DNA of 64,000 nucleotides from Pseudoscardovia radai (GTDB taxonomy: Bacteria; Actinomycetota; Actinomycetes; Actinomycetales; Bifidobacteriaceae). How positions within the stretch are numbered: position 1 is the first letter of the stretch; each line of letters starts with the position of its first letter. The stretch spans positions 134,966 to 198,965 of the forward strand of contig NZ_MWWR01000004.1 in assembly GCF_002259605.1 (NCBI RefSeq), read 5' to 3'. The notes under the pieces are model-generated. The model had not been told where the DNA came from and did not search any database. It was given only the letters and a program-made list of their open reading frames with translations. This document shows positions 58,681 to 64,000 of the stretch, piece after piece. A program made the position numbers and the translations under genes.

Positions 58681-58878
58681 ATGGCAGCTCGTTGCGCAGT
58701 GTGTGGCAAGGGTCCGCAGACCGGTTTCAGCGTTTCCCACTCGCACATCCGTAATAAGCGCCGCTTCCTGCCGAACCTTCAGACCGTTCGCACCGACGCC
58801 GCTGATGGCACCACCGTCAAGGTTCGCGTGTGCACGTCTTGCCTGAAGGCTGGCAAGATCCAGCGCGCCAAGGCGTGA
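58681..58878 (+). CDS. rpmB: 50S ribosomal protein L28, zinc-binding form
   Basis: 65 residues. [20 protein letters not shown] at the start and [13 protein letters not shown] at the end give two CxxC pairs, the zinc-ribbon version of L28. AAGAGGAGTCCATC precedes the ATG. Single gene with its own promoter and terminator. Confidence 0.96.
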   Translation: MAARCAVCGKGPQTGFSVSHSHIRNKRRFLPNLQTVRTDAADGTTVKVRVCTSCLKAGKIQRAKA

Positions 58879-58903
58879 AACGCCCATAAGGCTTAACGCT
58901 TTC

Positions 58904-58928
58904 GCCCCGGTTCGTCCGGGGCTTTTTT
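58904..58928 (+). terminator. terminator after rpmB
   Basis: GCCCCGG-TTCGT-CCGGGGC with a six-T run. Confidence 0.93.
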
Positions 58929-58973
58929 GTTTTTGCGCGAGGGAGGGGCTGGGGTGGGGGAAGGTTGGTTCAT

Positions 58974-59235
58974 GGCGAGGATTGTTCGCCATGAGCCACG
59001 ATTTTCCCGGTGTCAGGTCGTTTGGGGTCGGGAATGGTGGTTGGTGACGAGGATTGTTCGCCATGAGCCACGATTTTCCCTCGCCGGCCATCTTCGGCTA
59101 CTCCGCGGCCGTTCGGTGTGAGTGTTCGTGTGCGGTGAAGGCCGTTGACCCTGGTCTGGGTGGGGTTTAGAGGGGTCGGGGCGGTTCAGTGTGAGTGTTT
59201 GTGTACGGTGAAGGACCTCGACCCCGGTCGGGCCG
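58974..59235. repeat. 72-bp repeat pair plus GTTCGGTGTG pair
   Basis: GGCGAGGATTGTTCGCCATG at 58974 and GACGAGGATTGTTCGCCATG at 59046 are 72 bp apart, the same family as the array at 24823. After CTCGCCGGCCATCTTCG come two GTTCGGTGTGAG-type elements at 59111 and 59184 (73 bp apart). No gene is seen from 58929 to 59377. Confidence 0.85.
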
Positions 59236-59288
59236 GGTCCTGGCCGGGTCGGGGGATGAGAACGTCGGGAAAATCGTGGAAAAGAAAA

Positions 59289-59316
59289 CCTCCGCCGCGC
59301 ACAACGCGACGGAGGT
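59289..59316 (-). terminator. terminator of the second VanZ-like gene
   Basis: On the minus strand CCTCCG-T-CGCG-TTGTG-CGCG-G-CGGAGG is followed by TTTTCTTTTCC, about 62 bp after the stop codon. Confidence 0.8.
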
Positions 59317-59377
59317 GACACAGCGGCCCGACGCCGACAGCCCCGAACCGGCCGCTCAGCGCCCGGAGCTACCGAAC

Positions 59378-60085
59378 TCAGGCGCTCGCGACGGCGGGCA
59401 TCGAGGCGCGGACGACGGTCACGGCCGGAGCCGCAACCGTCGTCGCGCGGCGCCGCACGATGGAATACCTGCCTGCGCCGGCATCCATGCGCCATCCCGC
59501 ACGTGTGGCGATCGTTGCGAGTCCCAGGCCGATGAGCACACCGACGTAGCGCACGATCACGTCGACCAGATTCGCGGCGCCCAGTCCCAGCGCGAACTGC
59601 AGCACCTCGATACCCGCGATTGCGGCGAGGACCACGCCGTGCGCGGCGGGCGAGGAGGCGAGGCGGCGGCGGAAGAAGAAGCCCAGCGGCACGAAGGCCG
59701 CGAGATTCCACGCCCACACCGCCGAGGACGTTGCGAAATCGGTTGTGAGCTCGCTGAAGCCAAGGGTGATTGCGGGGATGGAGCGGTTCATGCCCACGAG
59801 GATGATTGCGAGCGCCGCGCAATACGCAGCGACCTGGCCGCGGGCGGCGCGGCGGCTCAGTCCTACGCCGATATGCGCCGCGTCGAAGGCGATAATCGCC
59901 GACGCGATTGCGGCGAGCGCGAGGTAGGCGATGGTGCCGTCGATGCGGGTGCCGAAGAACCAGGTCAGGCTCGCGGCGGCGGTTGTGCCAGACAGCGCGA
60001 GTGCCGCGCCCATGCTTGCGATGAAGGCGGCGATGCTGGCGACGATGCGGCGCGGGGTCATGCCCGGTTCGGTTTGTGTGTTCAT
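59378..60085 (-). CDS. VanZ-like membrane protein (second of two)
   Basis: 235 residues with six hydrophobic segments. NLAAFVPLGFFFRRR and GIEVLQFALGLGAANLVDVI followed by YVGVLIG are VanZ motifs, a better match than the other copy at 40253. The function is probably envelope-related but unproven. GAGGAAAC before the ATG. It stands alone with its own terminator. Confidence 0.78.
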   Translation of the reverse strand: MNTQTEPGMTPRRIVASIAAFIASMGAALALSGTTAAASLTWFFGTRIDGTIAYLALAAIASAIIAFDAAHIGVGLSRRAARGQVAAYCAALAIILVGMNRSIPAITLGFSELTTDFATSSAVWAWNLAAFVPLGFFFRRRLASSPAAHGVVLAAIAGIEVLQFALGLGAANLVDVIVRYVGVLIGLGLATIATRAGWRMDAGAGRYSIVRRRATTVAAPAVTVVRASMPAVASA

Positions 60086-60167
60086 GTTTCCTCGATTGGT
60101 GGTTGGGTGGTTACAAAGGTAGGCGCTCGGGGGACAATTCCGAGCGCCTATGAATTAAAGCGAAGGG

Positions 60168-60644
60168 CTATGCCTGGCTGATAGTTCCGCTGAATGTGAT
60201 GTACATTCCGCTGAATTGCAGATAGAAATGAGTGCTCGGATTCATGTCAAAAGTGGTCATGGTATTAGTACCGGCGGGTACATCGAATTTCTTATAGAGA
60301 ATGAAGAAAGAACGAGCTTGAACAGTAATCGTGTTATTGCTCAGGTTGTTAACCCAAACGCGGTATTTGTTGACCCCCTTGAATCGCCAATTGGTGTAAA
60401 GATCCTGGAAACCGTAAGTGGTACCGGAGAAATTGTACGCGCCACTCTTGTCTATCTCCCAAATGTTTGATGGACGTGTTGTGCCGCGAGTTTCTGGTTG
60501 CTCGGGACACTGTGTGCTGACACCGACATTCCCACCGCTGTCCGTAATTTCACTTGCCCGTGCTGTGTCCGGCATGCAGAAAGCTACTGTCATCATGAGA
60601 ATGATGGTTGTCAACGCTGACAGCACTTCTCTTGTGCGCTTCAT
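60168..60644 (-). CDS. unknown secreted protein, AT-rich
   Basis: 158 residues with a signal peptide (MKRTREVLSALTTIILMMTV, cleavage likely after TARA near 30). The mature part is beta-rich and aromatic (YNFSGTTYGFQDLYTNWRFK, TVQARSFFILYKKFDVPAG, FYLQFSGMYITFSG). One Cys lies in the mature part. I do not recognise a family. The gene and 250 bp behind its start are clearly richer in A/T than the neighbours, suggesting foreign origin. AAGAGAGAACAAC precedes the ATG. Confidence 0.7.
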   Translation of the reverse strand: MKRTREVLSALTTIILMMTVAFCMPDTARASEITDSGGNVGVSTQCPEQPETRGTTRPSNIWEIDKSGAYNFSGTTYGFQDLYTNWRFKGVNKYRVWVNNLSNNTITVQARSFFILYKKFDVPAGTNTMTTFDMNPSTHFYLQFSGMYITFSGTISQA

Positions 60645-60911
60645 GTTGTTCTCTCTTTCTTTTCTGATTCTCCCAATTCATATGAAGTGGAATCATAGGT
60701 ATAGAGATTCCAAGAAAAGTTGATGGATGGTATGTATCGCCGCGTTGCGAGACGATGGGAAGAAGAGGGAAATTCAGAAATCTCACTTGAAATTATAAGC
60801 GGATTTTCGATTCTCACAAGGAATCGAGAGGTTGTTTCATGGGAAAGACCTTGTGAAAATTCGCTCTTGCCGATTTCGGATGGCAATGATTCAGGCGTAA
60901 CCATGTTCCAT
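60645..60911. other. AT-rich gap behind the secreted protein gene
   Basis: AT-rich like the adjacent gene. A plus-strand frame (about 60723-60932) gives roughly 70 residues but has no ribosome site and runs into the repeat, so I do not call it. It may be the promoter and remnant of an acquired segment. Confidence 0.45.
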
Positions 60912-61153
60912 GGTGAGGATTCTTCGCCATGAGGGTTGTTTTCGTGGCCGGGTTGGTGGTTTGGGGTGTCCGTGGGGTGTTCGTGGTGAGGTTTCTTCGC
61001 CATGAGTCACGATTTTCCCGGTGTCGGGTGGTTTGGGGCCGGGAATGGTGGCTGGTGGTGAGGATTCTTCGCCATGAGCCACGATTTTTCCTCGCCGGCC
61101 ATCTTCGAGTGCCCCGGTAGCCGTTCGGTGTAAGCGTTCGTGTGCACTGAACG
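60912..61153. repeat. 72-bp family array (3 units) plus GTTCGGTGTA element
   Basis: GGTGAGGATTCTTCGCCATG-type heads at 60912, 60985 and 61057 (spacing 73 then 72), then CTCGCCGGCCATCTTCG and one GCCGTTCGGTGTAAGCG element (about 61120), the same order as at 58974. Lies 70 bp before recG. Confidence 0.85.
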
Positions 61154-61222
61154 AGGTCGCGTCGCCCCGCCCCGTTCGCGCCGGGCGGCTAAGGTGGAAC
61201 CACCGAATGCAAGGAGGATCGT

Positions 61223-63739
61223 ATGCGCGTCACACTGGACACCGAGGTCTCGTCGCTGATGAGCAACAAGCGCCGCGCCAGCGCGTTGAAATCGTTGGGC
61301 GTCGTCACCGTGCGCGACGCGCTGGAGTATTTCCCGTTCCGCGTCACGCCCGCGGTGCGCGTGGGCAGCATCGCGGATATCCGCGTGGGCGAGAAGGTGG
61401 CGTTCCCCGCCATCGTCCAGCGCTTCGCGGTGTACCCCATGTCGCGCGGCGGCTCGCGCGCCCTCGTGACGGTCGCGGATTCCGCTCTGCCCGGCGTGCG
61501 CCGCGGCGGCACGGCGACGCTCGTCTTCTTCTCCTACAAGCGCCATTACATCGACTGGCTCCACGGCCGTCTCCAGGAAGGCGCGCTTATCGTGGTCAGC
61601 GGCGACGCCAGCGAATACAACGGCGCCGTGCAGTTCACGCATCCGCAGGTCATGGTTGTCGAACACCACGATTCCTCCGCCCTCATCCCCGACATGCCGG
61701 TCTCCCCATCGTCCCGGTCGTCGGCTTCCGCGCCGCATGCGGACGCGCCGAGCGTCGAGGCGGCGCTCGCGCGCGTGTCGCGCCCGCAGCCCGTCTACCA
61801 TGCCAGTTCGCGCATATCGTCGCAGCATATCCACGATGCGATCCTCGCGATTCTGCAGATGCTGAATATGCAGGGCGCGCAGGACGGGGCGGTCCACGAT
61901 GCCACCGCCTCCGTCGCTGCGCAATCTGCCACGCAATCCGCCTCCGCCCGCGACGCGGCGGAATCCATCGCCCCGCCCGAGCCGACCATCGTCGATCCGG
62001 CGCGCATCGCCGCGCAGATTCCCGACATCGTACCCGACGACCTTCGCCAGGAGCGCGGCCTCATGCACCGCGCCGAAGCCTTCTGCGCCATCCACAACCC
62101 CTCCACCCCCGAGGAATTCGCGCAAGGCATCGCCACGCTGCGCTACGAGGAGGCCTTCGTCTCGCAAACCGCCATGCTGCGCGAACGCGCTGACTCCCAC
62201 ACGCACCGCGCTTACCCTTGCGCTTCGCCGGAGGTTGAGGGTGGTGCCGCGCACACCACACCCTCTTCGCCCGCCGGAGCCTCCACGCCCACCGCACCCG
62301 CCGGCCTTCTGCACGCCTACATCGGCTCGCTGCCCTTCGAACTCACACAGGGACAGAAGGACGTCATCGCGCAGATCACCGACGATATGTCCCACGACTG
62401 GCCGATGCAGCGCCTTGTGCAGGGCGAGGTCGGCTCGGGCAAGACGGTGGTGGCGATAGCCGCGATGCTGCGCGCCGTGGAATGCGGCCACCAGGCCGTG
62501 CTCATCGCGCCCACCCAGGTGCTGGCCGAGCAGCATTACGAGAGCATCCGTCGTCAGGTGGGAGGACTGCCCGAGGCGGAGGGGCTGCCCATCATGCTGC
62601 TGACGGGCGGGCTCAAACTCGCGCAGCGCCGCAAGGTTCTGGCGACGGCTGCGAGCGGGGAATCGTGCATCGTCGTCGCCACGCATGCCGCGTTCTCCAA
62701 ATCCTTCCAGGCGCCGAACCTCGCGCTCGTGGTGATCGACGAGCAGCACCGCTTCGGCGTGGACCAGCGCCAGGCGCTGTTCGAGGGCGACGGCCCCGTG
62801 CCGCATATGCTCGTCATGACGGCCACGCCGATTCCGCGCACCGCGGCCATGACGTGGTTCGGCAACCTCGATATCTCGTGGCTCACCGAGCTGCCGGGCG
62901 GCCGCAAGCCCATCACGTCGGTGGTGGTTAACGAGGCCGACAGCTCCACGATGGGCCAGATGTTCGTGCATATCCGCAAGCGTCTCGACGAGGACGAGCG
63001 CGCGTATGTGGTCTGCGCGCGCATCGACGAGGACGACGCGGATTCCTTCGACGAGGGCTACGACGCCGCCCCCGTGGCGCCCGAGGCCGATCTCGACGGC
63101 GACGGCGTGCCGGACGACGCGCAGCCAGCGCCGCCGCTGCATTCGGTTGAGCAGATGAGCCAGCGGCTCGCCGCGCTGCCGCAGTTCCGCGGCGTGGCTT
63201 TCGTCACGCTGACCGGCCGTGATGACGATGAGACGAAACACGATGTGATGGAACGCTTCTCGTCGGGCCAGGTGCAGGTGCTGGTGGCGACCACCGTGAT
63301 CGAGGTGGGCGTGGACGTGCCGCAGGCCACGAATATCGTGATTTTCGACGCCGAGCATTACGGACTGAGCCAGCTGCACCAGCTGCGTGGGCGCGTCGGC
63401 CGCGGCGGGATGAAAAGCTGGGCGTTCTTCGTGACGCGGGCGGCCGAGGGGTCGCTGGGTGCGGAACGGCTTGAGGTGATCCGTTCCTCCACCGACGGCG
63501 CCGAAATCGCGCGCGCCGATCTGGAGCTGCGTGGAGCCGGCGACGTGCTGGGCGACGTGCAGTCCGGCAAGCGCAGCTCGCTTAAGCTGCTGCGCGTGGT
63601 GGCGGACGCGGATGTGATCGAGCAGGCGCGCGCCGATGCCCAGGCGGTGATTGAAAAGGATCCGACGCTGCGCGGCAATGTGCAGTTGGCGGGGGCCGTG
63701 CTCGACTTCATGCGCTCGACGGAGGCGGATGCCGCCTGA
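61223..63739 (+). CDS. recG: ATP-dependent DNA helicase RecG
   Basis: 838 residues. Wedge/OB domain 1-150; helicase motifs GEVGSGKTVVAIA (about 401), VVIDEQHRFGVDQRQAL (DEQH, about 505), MTATPIPRTAAM, VLVATTVIEVGVDVPQAT and LRGRVGRGG. It remodels stalled forks and Holliday junctions. It is longer than the usual 680-780 because of polar, Ala/Ser/His-rich inserts at about 155-275 and 325-355, probably disordered. GCAAGGAGGATCGT precedes the ATG. Confidence 0.95.
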   Translation: MRVTLDTEVSSLMSNKRRASALKSLGVVTVRDALEYFPFRVTPAVRVGSIADIRVGEKVAFPAIVQRFAVYPMSRGGSRALVTVADSALPGVRRGGTATLVFFSYKRHYIDWLHGRLQEGALIVVSGDASEYNGAVQFTHPQVMVVEHHDSSALIPDMPVSPSSRSSASAPHADAPSVEAALARVSRPQPVYHASSRISSQHIHDAILAILQMLNMQGAQDGAVHDATASVAAQSATQSASARDAAESIAPPEPTIVDPARIAAQIPDIVPDDLRQERGLMHRAEAFCAIHNPSTPEEFAQGIATLRYEEAFVSQTAMLRERADSHTHRAYPCASPEVEGGAAHTTPSSPAGASTPTAPAGLLHAYIGSLPFELTQGQKDVIAQITDDMSHDWPMQRLVQGEVGSGKTVVAIAAMLRAVECGHQAVLIAPTQVLAEQHYESIRRQVGGLPEAEGLPIMLLTGGLKLAQRRKVLATAASGESCIVVATHAAFSKSFQAPNLALVVIDEQHRFGVDQRQALFEGDGPVPHMLVMTATPIPRTAAMTWFGNLDISWLTELPGGRKPITSVVVNEADSSTMGQMFVHIRKRLDEDERAYVVCARIDEDDADSFDEGYDAAPVAPEADLDGDGVPDDAQPAPPLHSVEQMSQRLAALPQFRGVAFVTLTGRDDDETKHDVMERFSSGQVQVLVATTVIEVGVDVPQATNIVIFDAEHYGLSQLHQLRGRVGRGGMKSWAFFVTRAAEGSLGAERLEVIRSSTDGAEIARADLELRGAGDVLGDVQSGKRSSLKLLRVVADADVIEQARADAQAVIEKDPTLRGNVQLAGAVLDFMRSTEADAA

Positions 63740-64000
63740 GATCGACGATTTCCGTCGCGCGCGCAGGCCGCCGCCGCGTTGCGTTGCGCGCTGCGCCGTC
63801 GCGCTGCGCAGCGCCTCCCGCCCCGGCCCCGCCCCGCTGCGCTTCTCGCTCCTTCTCCTCTCCGCCTCTCCGCCACGCTGCGCAGCGCCTCCCGCCCCGC
63901 CTCCGTCGACGCTATCTGCTGACTTTTGCGGTGATTTGGCCGCAATAGTGGGCGGTTGTGGTGGTTGGGGAGGTGGTTGTGCGTTGTATCTGTCGACTTT
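63740..64000. other. gene-free end of the window with short repeats
   Basis: CGCTGCGCAGCGCCTCCCGC starts at 63802 and again at 63876 (74 bp apart), and TATCTG(C)TGACTTT-like strings start at 63913 and 63987 (also 74 bp apart). The last 90 bp turn G/T-rich and probably lead into another repeat array beyond the edge. No gene. Confidence 0.5.

Noticed and set aside
60723-60932. 70-codon frame in the AT-rich gap before recG
   Set aside because: No ribosome site, and its end lies inside a repeat unit. It may be chance or a remnant.

Overview
The window looks like chromosome of a high-GC Gram-positive actinobacterium, most likely a Bifidobacterium or close relative. The signs are GC-rich coding with strong GGAGG-type ribosome sites, a fused RmlC-RmlD protein, the rpsF-ssb-rpsR-rplI block, a zinc-type ribosomal protein L28, and a leuCD operon beside a divergent IclR regulator. 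I cannot assign a species. I see no transposase, integrase, phage or cas gene.

Region 1 (about 0.7-24.6 kb) is a cell-wall polysaccharide locus of rhamnan type. It holds a large DUF4422/GT2/GT2 glycosyltransferase, a membrane-anchored GH25 muramidase, a polytopic membrane protein, a dolichol-phosphate-type GT2, rmlB, fused rmlCD, a frameshifted acyltransferase, rmlA, an RgpF-like protein, an ABC-2 exporter pair (permease plus ATPase with a Wzt-type C-terminal domain), a surface protein of the actinobacterial hemagglutinin-like family and a Glf/protoporphyrinogen-oxidase-like flavoprotein. Together they would make dTDP-rhamnose, assemble and decorate a polymer and export it.

Region 2 (25-38.9 kb) carries an ApbE-like gene with a candidate small ORF in front of it, rpsF-ssb-rpsR-rplI, a GtrA-family protein, an MIF-like tautomerase, a LacI regulator divergent from galE, a class I/II aminotransferase, a histidine phosphatase, an unknown protein, an orphan ABC permease and gltX, followed by tRNA-Glu and tRNA-Gln.

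Region 3 (40-50.4 kb) has a VanZ-like protein, a metallophosphoesterase, an IclR regulator divergent from leuCD, and then a methionine cluster: a long leader with a 38-codon peptide containing 10 Met, a methyltransferase, metK and a MetQ-like protein. Region 4 (50.5-63.7 kb) has a dihydroorotate-dehydrogenase-like protein, murA, plsC, gpsA, ddl, an MscS channel, rpmB, a second VanZ-like protein, an AT-richer secreted protein and recG.

The gaps between genes hold several families of hairpin-forming repeats. Twelve copies of an 82-112 bp palindromic element share the arm AACAATGTGATGG and frame or sit beside tandem arrays with an exact 84-bp period (7, 3, 4 and 7 units) or a 73-bp period (4 units plus one lone unit). 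A separate family has a 72-bp period (7, 2 and 3 units). The arrays avoid genes, keep their unit length exactly, and contain paired-arm sequence changes. With the Met-rich leader peptide they are the most unusual content of the window.
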